A stretch of 64,000 bases of DNA from contig LR594584.1 in assembly GCA_901538445.1 (NCBI GenBank), positions 3,009,586 through 3,073,585 on the forward strand, in the 5' to 3' direction. This DNA is from Gemmataceae bacterium. Its GTDB lineage: Bacteria; Planctomycetota; Planctomycetia; Gemmatales; Gemmataceae. The translations under genes were made by a program, and so were the position numbers. The notes beneath the pieces are model-generated. The model had not been told where the DNA came from. It saw nothing but the letters and a program-made list of their open reading frames with translations, and did no database searches. This document shows, one piece after another, positions 52,981 to 60,272 of this stretch (position 1 is the first letter of the stretch; the number at the start of each line of letters is the position of its first letter).

Positions 52981-54537
52981 ATGGGTTCCCCAAATCAATG
53001 CCGCGGTTGGTGCGGGCGAACGGCGCTCGGCGTGGGGCTGTCGCTTGCCGCCGCCCCACACGCGCCGGCCCAGCCGGCCGCCCCGCCCCCGCCCCGCATG
53101 TACGCCCCGGCGACCCCTCAGCCGGCGCAGCCCGCTCCCGCGGCCCCGCGCCCCACGACCTACCCGATCGACCTGCCGACCGCGCTGCGGCTCGCCGACG
53201 CCAACAACCCGACCGTGGGGGTCGCCCGCGCGCGGGTCCGCGAGGCCGTCGCGCAGCTCGACCGCGCCCGGGTCGCCTGGATCCCGAACCTGTCGTTCGG
53301 CCCGACCGTGTTCTACCACGACGGGGTAGATCAGAACCGCCGCGGCGACATCTTCACGGTCGCACGCGGCAACTACACCCTCGGGGTCGGGCCCACGATG
53401 CGGGTGGAGGTGTCCGACGCCCTGTACCTCCCGCTCGTCGCCCGCCAACACGTCCGCGCCGCCGACGAGCACGCCCGCGCGGCCACAAACAACATCCAGC
53501 TCGACGTGGCCGTCGCGTACCTCGACCTCATGGAACTGCACGGCCTGATGGCGATCAACGCCGACATTCTGGACCGCACCGAGCAGATCCTCCGGGCCGC
53601 ACAGCTCGGGGCGAAGGCCGGGCTGAACAAGACCGCGGCGGACGTGAACCGGGCCGCGACCGAGGTGAACCTGCGCCGCGAGGAGGGCATCGTGCTCCGG
53701 GGCCGCACGGACGCCGCCGCGGCCCGCCTCGCCCGCCTGCTGCTCCTCGACCCGACGGTCGAGCTGACCCCGTTCGAGGTCGCCGTCGTCCCGGTCACGC
53801 TGGTGCCGGGCGAGTACACGCTGGAACAGTTGGTGCAGACCGCACTCCTGGCCCGGCCCGAGGTCGTCGTGGCCCAGGCCGGGGTGGCGGCGGCGGACGC
53901 GCTGGTCCGCCAGGCGAAGATGGCCCCGCTCCTGCCCCGGGTCCAGGGCGAGTTCATCTTCGGCGGCCTCAGCGGCGGCCGGGGGAACGACTTCAGCCCG
54001 TTGCAGAGCCAGTACAACACCGGCGTCGCGCTGGTCTGGAACTTCGAGAACTTCGGGCTCGGGAACGCGGCGACGGTCCGGGGCCGTCGGGCGGGCCAGG
54101 ACGCCGCGGTCTTCCGGCTGCGCGAGACGGAGGCGCTGGTTTCGTCCCAGGTCGTCGAGGCCGCGCAGACGTCCGCCGCACGGTTCGAGACGCTGGAGCC
54201 GGCACAGGAAGCGGTGCGGCAGGCGCAGGAGATGTACCGGAAGTTCCGCGAGGCCTCGTTCGGCGTGGTCGGCGCGAAGGCCCAGTTCGACGCGCTGGAG
54301 CCGCTCACCGCGGTCCAGGCGCTGAACGCCGCCCGGGTCCAGTACCTCCAGCAGGTCGTGGAGTTCAACCGGTCGCAGTTCCGGCTGTACACGGCAATCG
54401 GTCAACCGCCCCTCGGCGGGTTCAACTGTGCGGTCCCGCACCCGGTGGACGTGCCGGCCGTTCCGGGCACGCCCGCGGCCCCGCCGAAGCTCCCCGACCC
54501 CCGGCCGGCACCCGCGGTCCCGCCCGCCAAACCGTAA
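52981..54537 (+). CDS. TolC-family outer-membrane efflux protein
   Basis: 518 residues. Short signal-like N-terminus (LGVGLSLAAAPHAPAQ), Pro/Ala-rich spacer, then the OEP duplicated fold: LPTALRLADANNPTVGVARA, LDVAVAYLDLMELHGLMAIN, QTALLARPEVVVAQAGVAAA, VALVWNFENFGLG, QYLQQVVEFNRSQFRLYTA-like C-terminal helix. ATG 52981 has AAGGAG upstream and is preferred over 52963. It completes the tripartite pump. Confidence 0.9.
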   Translation: MGSPNQCRGWCGRTALGVGLSLAAAPHAPAQPAAPPPPRMYAPATPQPAQPAPAAPRPTTYPIDLPTALRLADANNPTVGVARARVREAVAQLDRARVAWIPNLSFGPTVFYHDGVDQNRRGDIFTVARGNYTLGVGPTMRVEVSDALYLPLVARQHVRAADEHARAATNNIQLDVAVAYLDLMELHGLMAINADILDRTEQILRAAQLGAKAGLNKTAADVNRAATEVNLRREEGIVLRGRTDAAAARLARLLLLDPTVELTPFEVAVVPVTLVPGEYTLEQLVQTALLARPEVVVAQAGVAAADALVRQAKMAPLLPRVQGEFIFGGLSGGRGNDFSPLQSQYNTGVALVWNFENFGLGNAATVRGRRAGQDAAVFRLRETEALVSSQVVEAAQTSAARFETLEPAQEAVRQAQEMYRKFREASFGVVGAKAQFDALEPLTAVQALNAARVQYLQQVVEFNRSQFRLYTAIGQPPLGGFNCAVPHPVDVPAVPGTPAAPPKLPDPRPAPAVPPAKP

Positions 54538-54546
54538 CGGAATCGC

Positions 54547-54573
54547 ACCGCGACCACTTCAACCGGTCGCGGT
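54547..54573 (+). terminator. hairpin after the efflux operon
   Basis: A perfect 9-bp stem (ACCGCGACC / GGTCGCGGT) with a 9-base loop starts ten bases past the channel stop codon. There is no T-run; likely operon end. Confidence 0.55.
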
Positions 54574-54746
54574 TCGGAGCCCGGGGGCGCGCCGGCCACC
54601 CTGACTGTCGCGTGCCAACCTGATTGCTGAGGAGACGCTTGGTCGCCGACCCGGTGCGATCACGCGCGGTACGAAGTACGGGTGCTTAAAAGCACGACCG
54701 GAAGAGTGAGTGGGAAAACGGAACTCGCGACAAGATACGAATGGAA

Positions 54747-54797
54747 AAACCCCTGGTTTCCCAGGGGTTTGTGAGTTGCGGCGGTAGGATTTGAACA
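54747..54797 (-). repeat. tRNA 3'-end fragment followed by a terminator (candidate attachment scar)
   Basis: Read on the minus strand, GTTCAAATCCTACCGCCGCA (T loop, T-stem strand, acceptor, discriminator) is followed at once by a perfect 10-bp hairpin (54747-54770) and TTTTT. The 5' side of the T stem does not pair and no acceptor partner GCGGCGG occurs upstream, so only the 3' end of a tRNA remains. Such remnants mark integration sites. Confidence 0.55.
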
Positions 54798-55030
54798 TGC
54801 GTGTACCCCGCACCCGGCCGCCCGCTCGGACCCCTGGAAACGGTTGGCGATGGTGGTTGTAGCCGGGCGGCCGCGGGCGTCAATTCGAACCGTGCCAACC
54901 GTGCCAGCCAACCTTCCTTGCCGGTCGCGGCGGAATCGCGCTACAGTGAGTCCCGGAGCCCTTGGCCCCGCTCCGCCACACTCGGTTATGGGCGAGCCGG
55001 GACACGGTGCGACGGTTTCAAGGCTCCTCT

Positions 55031-55108
55031 CGGGGTGTGTCCCAACGGCCGGGCGACGGCGGGCTGTCGAAGCTGCCGTGCAAGTGGGTTCGACTCCCAC
55101 CACTCCGA
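55031..55108 (+). other. tRNA-like structure, probably a degenerate tRNA
   Basis: A 78-base segment with a 7-bp acceptor pairing (CGGGGTG with CACTCCG, one G-U), and a perfect T arm (GTGGG-TTCGACT-CCCAC). The D stem is imperfect, and the anticodon arm is an eight-pair stem with a bulged G and loop TGTCGAA, which lacks U33. It is therefore unlikely to be a normal tRNA; it may be a phage-borne tRNA-like RNA or a pseudogene. A 9-bp hairpin (55150-55169) and a terminator (55238) follow. Confidence 0.45.
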
Positions 55109-55237
55109 CTCGGTCTGACCCGGCCCCGTGACCGGTTGAGGACCGACCACCGCACCCCGAGGGGTGCGGGCCGCCCGCCTTGTACGCGGGTGAGTAGCCA
55201 CCGAACCCGCAGCCCCGGTTGCGACTAACGTGACGTG

Positions 55238-55275
55238 CAGCGACCCCGGCCAGAAAGCCGGGGTCGCTGTGTTTT
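55238..55275. terminator. strong intrinsic terminator
   Basis: A perfect 13-bp stem (CAGCGACCCCGGC and complement) with loop CAGAAA, followed by TGTGTTTT. It serves the tRNA-like transcript on the plus strand and may also close the minus-strand gene that ends at 55288. Confidence 0.75.
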
Positions 55276-55287
55276 CGGGGCGGGACT

Positions 55288-55926
55288 TCAGAACGCGAAA
55301 CCGGCGGGCGGGCGGACCGCGGACGCGGCCTCGGTGGCGGCCTCGACGAGGGCGGACACGAACTCCCGCCGGGTGCCGACCGGCCCGACCAGCCCCCGGC
55401 ACCGGTCTCGCTTCGTCTCGCCGGTCCACCCCCCGGGGCCGTGGGCCACGTGGACGGACAGCACCATCGACCCGGCCCAGTAGATGAAGAACTTCTCGAC
55501 CGGGTGGGCCGCGAGCGTGTCCCGGACGAACTCGCCGACCCCCTCGGGGACGAGCCCCATCCCCTCCCCGATCTGGGCCGTGCAGGAGTTCACGAAGCCC
55601 CGCTTGAACGAGAAGTTCATCTCGCCCCCGCCGACGCGGGTCACGAACACCATGTACCCGATGGTGTACGCGGGCCCGACCTCCCGCCGGCCCCACCGCG
55701 GGAGCCACGCGGACCCGAACTTGCGGAGCGCCGCCGACTCGCGGGCGAGCAGCTCCCGGTCGAACGCGGCCCCCTTGGAGAACCCGACCTGCAACCGGAT
55801 GAACTCCGCCCGGGCCCGCCGCTTCGGGCTCGGCGTCTCGTCCAGGTAGTCGGCGTAGGCCAGCCGCGGCCCGTCCTCCTCGGGGCTGTCGAGGATCGCG
55901 CGCACCAAAGCGTCTTCGGTCGTCAC
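55288..55926 (-). CDS. TIGR02996-domain protein
   Basis: 212 residues. The N-terminus (EDALVRAILDSPEEDGPRLAYADYLDE, RRARAEFIRLQVG) is the TIGR02996 companion domain, which was described from Gemmata obscuriglobus and is a good taxon marker. The rest (LPRWGRREVGPAYTIGYMVF; FFIYWAGSMVLSVHVAHGPGG) is not recognised and lacks the usual leucine-rich-type repeats. It overlaps the start of the next minus-strand gene's stop by four bases, so it is co-transcribed. Confidence 0.82.
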   Translation of the reverse strand: MTTEDALVRAILDSPEEDGPRLAYADYLDETPSPKRRARAEFIRLQVGFSKGAAFDRELLARESAALRKFGSAWLPRWGRREVGPAYTIGYMVFVTRVGGGEMNFSFKRGFVNSCTAQIGEGMGLVPEGVGEFVRDTLAAHPVEKFFIYWAGSMVLSVHVAHGPGGWTGETKRDRCRGLVGPVGTRREFVSALVEAATEAASAVRPPAGFAF

Positions 55927-56463
55927 GGGCGGCCTCCGTTGTCCGGGCCGGGGTTGTGCAGGACGAGTTGGCAGGCCGCCGGCACCGGGGCCTCGTCCGC
56001 GAAGTGGAGCCCGTGCCGGGCGAGGGCGGCCCGCAGCTCGGCCATCGTCCGCTCGCCGCAGTTCCGGACCGACCGCAGGTCACGCGACCGCTTGGCCGCG
56101 AGTTGGTTGAGCGTCTCCACCCCGGTCCGGAAGCACGCCTTGCGGCCCCGGGCGGTGAGGCCGGCGTCGAACAGCGACAGCTCGGCCGTCGGCGACCCCG
56201 CCGGCTGCGGGGCCTGGTCCGGCCGCGGGGCGTGCTCGCCGCACCAGGCGTAGGACGCGACCACGGGTGAGGACCAGTTCAGGGTGTGGTGCTCGGGCGG
56301 GCCCGCGGGGAGCAGCTCCGAGCCGCGGAGGGTCGGCGGGTAGCGGCGGCAGTACCCGGCCGTCTGGCCCTCGCTCAGGTACCCGTCCTCGAAGATGTTC
56401 TCGGTCAGCCCGCCGCACGCCTCGTAGAAGCGGCATGTGCGGCAGGTGGGCTTGGGGTCACTC
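55923..56463 (-). CDS. Cys-rich protein fused to an RNA polymerase alpha-CTD-like domain
   Basis: About 179 residues. The N-terminal half holds a zinc-like cluster (CRTCRFYEACGG, AGYCRRYPP, YAWCGEH). The C-terminal 60 residues (LTARGRKACFRTGVETLNQLAAKRSRDLRSVRNCGERTMAELRAALARHGLHF) match the helix-hairpin-helix alpha-CTD fold of RpoA: L-x-x-R-x-x-x-C, G-V-x-T-x-x-x-L, L-R-x-x-x-N-x-G. This suggests a protein that binds DNA or transcription factors by imitating the alpha-CTD. ATG 56463 is used. Confidence 0.75.
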
Positions 56464-56479
56464 ATGGGCGGCGCTCGGG

Positions 56480-56710
56480 TCAGGGGTTGGGCTTCCAGCG
56501 GATCGGGTAGTTCCTGAGTTGGCACATGCCGGTGTGGCCGTTCGGCACGCCCTCCGCGGCCCGCTGCTCGGCGGTGCAGCGGCAGGCGTACACCTTCGGC
56601 ACCTCGGCCACCTCGTCGGGCGGGCCGTACTTTGCGGGGTCGGCCGCGCGGGGGTCAACCGTCCAGGGTGGGGGCGGTGTCGTCGGCTTGGGGCGTCGCT
56701 GTCGCTTCAT
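56480..56710 (-). CDS. small hypothetical protein with Cys residues
   Basis: 76 residues: basic Pro-rich start MKRQRRPKPTTPPPPWTVDP, then VPKVYACRCTAEQRAAEGVPNGHTGMCQLRNYPIRW. C-x-C...H...C could bind zinc. It is upstream of and co-directional with the alpha-CTD gene. The function is unknown. Confidence 0.5.
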   Translation of the reverse strand: MKRQRRPKPTTPPPPWTVDPRAADPAKYGPPDEVAEVPKVYACRCTAEQRAAEGVPNGHTGMCQLRNYPIRWKPNP

Positions 56711-56883
56711 GTGGGCACTGGATTGGGCGTGGACTTCTTGGGGTGGTGAAGGGGAACGGACCGACCCCGCACCGCAGGGTCGGTCCGAGCGTTCTTCCCG
56801 GGTATGGAGCCAGGGTGTACGTTCGCCCGGGACTGGTTTTGATCACGGTGTCGCCCGGGGTTCGCCCGCACACCGCCGCCAGC

Positions 56884-56901
56884 CTCGCCCGCGCGGGCGA
56901 G
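56884..56901. repeat. 18-bp palindrome copy 1 (CTCGCCCGCGCGGGCGAG)
   Basis: A perfect palindrome in the divergent intergenic region. It is the reference copy of a family of seven between 56.8 and 63.1 kb. Confidence 0.85.
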
Positions 56902-57295
56902 ACACCTGGGCCGTTCGTCGTCACCTTGCCCAGTTCGCGGACTCCGCTCTCGTGTTCAGCGGCAGAACACCCCCGATGCCCGCAGGCCAGCTCGGGGGAA
57001 CACCGTTGCCATTCAGGGGCAGGCCAGATTTTGTGGTCGGGAGGGTTGGCGGACGCACGGGACGGGTGTATAGTGCGTCTGCTTTTCCTCGGGACGGGCG
57101 GACACACTCTGGCAAGGGAGGTCCGCCCGTCTCTCTACTTATCTCGGTTCCGCCGCACGTTCAAGTCCGTTCACCTGACTCCTGTCCATTTCTGTCAATC
57201 TGTACACCGAACCCGACCCGGTGCCATCCCGCTCCTACAACCGGACCCTTTAACCGGTTCCCCCGCGTGCCGACGTTCGCACCAACCCTTGCACG

Positions 57296-57310
57296 GGTAC
57301 GAACCGTACC
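57296..57310. promoter_or_regulatory. inverted repeat GGTACG-3-CGTACC
   Basis: A perfect 6-bp repeat with 3-base spacer upstream of the wHTH gene at 57369; candidate operator. Confidence 0.4.
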
Positions 57311-57368
57311 GCATAATCCACAGCGTCCGGCCGGTTAGTGGCCGGGTGTACAGTAGTGAGGGCCACCA

Positions 57369-57659
57369 ATGGCCGCAGCGACAGCGAAGGCGGACCTGGA
57401 GTTCCTCCCCCCGGAGACGGTGGCGTTCGGCAAGCGCAGGGTCCGCGTCGGCGGCACCAGCTACCGGCTGCTCCAGGCGATGTTCGCCGCCCCGAAGGGC
57501 GAGGTGGCCGTGGCCGACCTGTGCCCGCTCGTCTGGGGCCGGGCGGGCGTGGAGCGGAACACCGTGAAGGGGGCGGTCCACCGGGCGAGGCAGGTGCTCA
57601 TGGGGCTCCGGCACCCGCGGCGGGTCATGCTCGACGACGAGGTGGTGCGGCTGGACTGA
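57369..57659 (+). CDS. small winged-helix DNA-binding-like protein
   Basis: 96 residues. FLPPETVAFGKRRVRVGGTSYRLLQAMF and VADLCPLVWGRAGVERNTVKGAVHRARQVL match the OmpR/PhoB-type winged helix (strand, G-x-x-Y-x-L-L, then W-G and a helix with V-K-x-x-V-x-x-A-R). There is no receiver domain. It is the first gene right of the divergent region and may be a phage-type regulator. Confidence 0.62.
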   Translation: MAAATAKADLEFLPPETVAFGKRRVRVGGTSYRLLQAMFAAPKGEVAVADLCPLVWGRAGVERNTVKGAVHRARQVLMGLRHPRRVMLDDEVVRLD

Positions 57660-57661
57660 GC

Positions 57662-57679
57662 CTCGCACGCGCGGGCGAG
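57662..57679. repeat. 18-bp palindrome copy 2 (one mismatch)
   Basis: CTCGCACGCGCGGGCGAG, three bases after the stop codon of the wHTH gene. With its flanks it shares 30 of 31 bases with copy 3 (57654-57684 and 57920-57950), including the stop codon. Confidence 0.85.
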
Positions 57680-57694
57680 ATCGGAGGATGTGAG

Positions 57695-57925
57695 ATGAGG
57701 ATTCGCAGGATCGGTAGGTGGGACGGAGAAGCTCGCGTGTTCCGGGGCGTCCGAATCACCTGGGACCGCGGCACCTGGGGAGAGGGCGGGTACTCCGCGA
57801 AGTTCACGATCGGCTTCGCGCCGCGGTTCTTCCGGTTCCGCCGCGAGTTGTTCGGTTGGATGCTGACCGTGTTCGGGGTGCGGCTCCACTACCTCTGGAG
57901 CTACGGCGGCAGGTTCGCCGACTGA
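57695..57925 (+). CDS. small basic hypothetical protein
   Basis: 76 residues, MRIRRIGRWDGEARVFRGVR, then FKIGFAPRFF-like FTIGFAPRFFRFRREL and FGVRLHYLWSYGGRF. It is rich in aromatic and Arg residues and looks beta-stranded. GGAGG lies ahead of ATG 57695, right behind palindrome copy 2. Its stop is followed by palindrome copy 3. Confidence 0.5.
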   Translation: MRIRRIGRWDGEARVFRGVRITWDRGTWGEGGYSAKFTIGFAPRFFRFRRELFGWMLTVFGVRLHYLWSYGGRFAD

Positions 57926-57927
57926 GC

Positions 57928-57945
57928 CTCGCCCGCGCGGGCGAG
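57928..57945. repeat. 18-bp palindrome copy 3
   Basis: A perfect copy, three bases after the stop codon of the 57695 gene, with the same 31-bp flanking context as copy 2. Confidence 0.85.
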
Positions 57946-57973
57946 ATCGGGACGTGAGGGGAGAGGTGCTGGT

Positions 57974-57991
57974 TTCGCCCGCGCGAGCGAA
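57974..57991. repeat. 18-bp palindrome copy 4 (degenerate)
   Basis: TTCGCCCGCGCGAGCGAA: the outer pair is TT/AA instead of CT/AG and the arms differ by one base. It lies just before the stop of the minus-strand gene ending at 57995. Confidence 0.65.
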
Positions 57992-57994
57992 CGG

Positions 57995-58318
57995 TCAGGA
58001 CGATACGGCTTCGGGGGGTAGCCCCTGCTTGATCCGCTCAACTCGCCTCTCGTAAACCGACAAGTTTTCTCGCACCACCATCCGCAGGAAGTTCGTCGGG
58101 TCGAGGCCGAGCCCCTCGGCCGCGGAGACGACGCGCGCCTCGGTGTCGTCAGTCGTCGGGAACCGGATCGCGAACGTGCGAGGCTCCGGAGCTTTCGGTT
58201 CGGCAGGCGGTTGCGGCTTTTTCTTGCCCACGGCGGTCACCTGGGGGGATGCGGTAACAACGCCCATCTTCGAGGTCTCCGGCGGGTGCTGCAAGTGCCC
58301 CTGAGTATCCAGGTGCAT
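57995..58318 (-). CDS. ribbon-helix-helix-like small regulator
   Basis: 107 residues. A basic Pro/Lys-rich linker is followed by PRTFAIRFPTTDDTEARVVSAAEGLGLDPTNFLRMVVRENL, a strand and two helices in the manner of RHH/CopG-type proteins. It is transcribed away from the operon that begins at 58437, and the region between has a palindrome and phased repeats, so it is a good candidate for the repressor of that operon. Starts at 58318 or 58267 both have an RBS. Confidence 0.65.
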   Translation of the reverse strand: MHLDTQGHLQHPPETSKMGVVTASPQVTAVGKKKPQPPAEPKAPEPRTFAIRFPTTDDTEARVVSAAEGLGLDPTNFLRMVVRENLSVYERRVERIKQGLPPEAVSS

Positions 58319-58337
58319 TTTATTCGCCTCACGGTTA

Positions 58338-58399
58338 CGGAAATTTCCGCAAAGTTCTTGGTTGACACACAGACTAACTCACAGTAACTTTCCCTAACT
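58338..58399 (+). promoter_or_regulatory. divergent operator/promoter with phased TAACT repeats
   Basis: The palindrome CGGAAATTTCCG (58338-58349) is followed by TTGACA at 58362 and a -10-like TAACTT at 58385 (17-base spacer). TAACT occurs at 58375, 58385 and 58395, exactly 10 bp apart, the middle one overlapping the -10. This would control the early operon starting at 58437. Confidence 0.65.
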
Positions 58400-58436
58400 G
58401 AACCGATGGCACACCACCCCTGACTGGAAGTCAGCC

Positions 58437-59309
58437 ATGCCCATGACCTGCGAAGCCCCTGCCCTGCGGACCGAGTCCCCTGCCCCGGCGGACCTGTTGG
58501 CCGCGTGCGACTGGTGCGCGGGCGTGGGGTACGAGCCGAACGAGGAGTCGGCCCTGGTGCCCTGCATGGAGTGCGACGGGGGCGGGTGGAAGGTCGAGTC
58601 GATCGACCTGGGGCCGTCCCGGACCTACCGGGAGCGGGCGGTGCGGTTCAACCCGGGCACCGGTTCCATGAGCATCACCCGGGTGAAGGCGAAGAAGCCC
58701 GAGGTCACGAAGTACCGGCTCAAGGAGTTCGCCGCGGACCCGGTCCCCGGGGCCGGGCCGGGGCGGGCGTTCGCCTGCGAGAACCTCACCGACGGCGAGA
58801 CGCACCACCTGTGGGTCGGCCGCGGCACCTGGACCTGCGACTGCGGGGCGAAGGCGTGGGAGGCGAGTGCCCGGGCCAACAGCCGGGCCTTCCACGCCGG
58901 CGACCGCCAGTACGCCACCGCGGGCTGCACCCACCTGGACGCGGTCCGGGCCCTGCTCGCCGCGGGCCTCCTGGACCTGCCCCGCCCGACGCCCGCCCCC
59001 ACCTTCGAGGCCGCCATGACCAAGCGGGAGCAGAGCGAGCCGCTGCCGATCGTGCTCACCCACACCGTCCGCGAGGCCGAGGTGGTGACCATCCCCGGCA
59101 CGGGCCAGGCCGTCATGGTCGCCCGGGTCGGCCCGGTGAGCGTGGTCCTGGCGGCCGCGGACCGGGCCGACCCGAAGCGGATCGTGTACACGCCCCAGGC
59201 CTACCCGGGCTGGACGGTGCCGGTGGTGGCCGGGTGGGCCGCGAAGGTCATCGACGTGCCGGGCGACGGGACGGCCCTGATCGCGTTCGTGCCGGCCGGC
59301 GACGAGTGA
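58437..59309 (+). CDS. zinc protein with SWIM-type finger
   Basis: 290 residues. An N-terminal CDWCAGVGYEP...CMECDGGGW pair resembles a DnaJ zinc-finger half. The centre has TWTCDCGAKAWEAS and ATAGCTHLDAVRALLAAG, which together give the C-x-C...C-x-H pattern of SWIM fingers, found in nucleic-acid-binding and recombination-related proteins. The C-terminus is beta-rich. It is the first gene of the plus-strand operon, behind a good promoter. Confidence 0.7.
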   Translation: MPMTCEAPALRTESPAPADLLAACDWCAGVGYEPNEESALVPCMECDGGGWKVESIDLGPSRTYRERAVRFNPGTGSMSITRVKAKKPEVTKYRLKEFAADPVPGAGPGRAFACENLTDGETHHLWVGRGTWTCDCGAKAWEASARANSRAFHAGDRQYATAGCTHLDAVRALLAAGLLDLPRPTPAPTFEAAMTKREQSEPLPIVLTHTVREAEVVTIPGTGQAVMVARVGPVSVVLAAADRADPKRIVYTPQAYPGWTVPVVAGWAAKVIDVPGDGTALIAFVPAGDE

Positions 59310-59311
59310 GT

Positions 59312-59329
59312 TTCGCCCGCGCGGGCGAG
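59312..59329. repeat. 18-bp palindrome copy 5
   Basis: TTCGCCCGCGCGGGCGAG, two bases after the stop codon of the SWIM gene; the 14-bp core is perfect. Confidence 0.85.
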
Positions 59330-59357
59330 GCGACCAACCCCTGTGAGGAGCGCATCC

Positions 59358-59588
59358 ATGCGGACCGAAGCGGAGATCAAGAAAGCGGCGGAGGTGCTGA
59401 GGTGGGCGGACCAGAACGGCATGATCCCGCCCGAGTGCCAGGACCTGCTCGTCGGGGAGATCACCGCCCTCGACTGGGTGCTGGGCGTCGAGGTCAAGGG
59501 CAAGAACAACTTGAGCCGCGTGGTCGCGGTCATCGCCGAGACGCGGCGGAAGCTGGAAGCCGAGTTCGCCCGCACCAACCCCGCGTGA
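59358..59588 (+). CDS. small helical hypothetical protein
   Basis: 76 residues starting MRTEAEIKKAAEVLRWADQN, helical, with LLVGEITALDWVLGVEVKGKNNLSRVVAVIAETRRKLE. GAGGAG precedes the ATG. It looks like the small phage early proteins that flank helicase or nuclease genes, with no known function. Confidence 0.6.
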   Translation: MRTEAEIKKAAEVLRWADQNGMIPPECQDLLVGEITALDWVLGVEVKGKNNLSRVVAVIAETRRKLEAEFARTNPA

Positions 59589-59597
59589 GGCCCGCCC

Positions 59598-59756
59598 ATG
59601 CTGCTCGGACTGCTGGCGTGGGCGTGGGGCGGGGTCGGGCCCTGGCTCGTGTGGGTCTGGTGGGCGGCCGTCGCCCCGACGTTGCAGTGCGTGCTGAACT
59701 GCTTCGGCCTCGTGTGGCTTTGGGAGCGGTTCTGCCGGTGGTGGATCGGCGAGTGA
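59598..59756 (+). CDS. 52-residue Trp-rich small membrane protein
   Basis: A very short gene: MLLGLLAWAWGGVGPWLVWV, then WWAAVAPTLQ and a second helix FGLVWLWERFCRWWIGE. Ten of 52 residues are Trp. It forms two membrane helices and is nine bases behind the previous stop, so it is co-transcribed. Holin, spanin or superinfection-exclusion peptides have this form, but no family match is possible by eye. Confidence 0.62.
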   Translation: MLLGLLAWAWGGVGPWLVWVWWAAVAPTLQCVLNCFGLVWLWERFCRWWIGE

Positions 59757-59786
59757 CGGACCTTCAACCCGTTCGGAGGAACTGAC

Positions 59787-60272
59787 GTGGAGAGCTGGCG
59801 ACTGGTTTGGCGGGAGGGGTTCGCCCCCGTGCTGGCGACGGCCCGGCTGGTGGCGATCGCGGAGGGCCTGCGGGCCGACGACCCGCGCCTCATCCAGGGC
59901 AACACGACGTGGCCGCCGCCCCGGACCGTGCCCGACGACACCCGGTGCGAGGCCGCGTGCCTGCTCGGGTTCTGCGGTTGGGTCGCCGACGGCCTGGGGA
60001 CGGTCGGCGAGGTCGAGGAGGTGTTCGCGGAACTGTGCTTCGCCGCGGACGCCCGCCTGGGCGAGCCCGCCGCGTGCCGGTGGCTGCTCAACGCCTGGGA
60101 CGACACGCCCCGCGAGGTCATGGGGCCACAAATGATTGCGGAGATCGAGTATGAACTCGGCAAACGCGGGGACGGCCCGGCGGTACCCGATCCCACTCTC
60201 GCGTGGCCTCACGGCGTGGGTGAGCCCCGAGGACTTCCGGCGGGTCGTGAAGCGGAAGTGGTCCGTGCATAA
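59787..60272 (+). CDS. hypothetical protein with a 3' end overlapped by an HNH gene
   Basis: 161 residues. The helical centre (FAPVLATARLVAIAEGLRADD, CEAACLLGFCGWVADGLGTVGEVEEVFAELC, CRWLLNAWDDTPREVM) is coherent, but the last 40 residues are low complexity where the HNH-AP2 gene begins in another frame (60151). The original C-terminus was probably replaced by that insertion. The function is unknown. Confidence 0.55.
   Translation: MESWRLVWREGFAPVLATARLVAIAEGLRADDPRLIQGNTTWPPPRTVPDDTRCEAACLLGFCGWVADGLGTVGEVEEVFAELCFAADARLGEPAACRWLLNAWDDTPREVMGPQMIAEIEYELGKRGDGPAVPDPTLAWPHGVGEPRGLPAGREAEVVRA

Larger units (their letters stand above)
56711..57368. other. 658-bp divergent intergenic region
   Basis: It holds no convincing gene. 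It contains palindrome copy 1 (56884-56901) and an inverted repeat GGTACG-AAC-CGTACC at 57296-57310, 58 bp before the wHTH gene, which may be that regulator's operator. It separates minus-strand genes (left) from plus-strand genes (right), like a control region of a prophage. Confidence 0.55.

Noticed and set aside
54986-56083. 365-codon minus-strand frame covering 55.0-56.1 kb
   Set aside because: It is a different frame over the TIGR02996 gene and the tRNA-like region; its SNPLARQLRQPAVARPLGH end is the usual antisense tRNA artefact.
58431-60212. Minus-strand open frame of 593 codons across 58.4-60.2 kb
   Set aside because: It runs antisense to four well-formed genes with ribosome binding sites and is low complexity.
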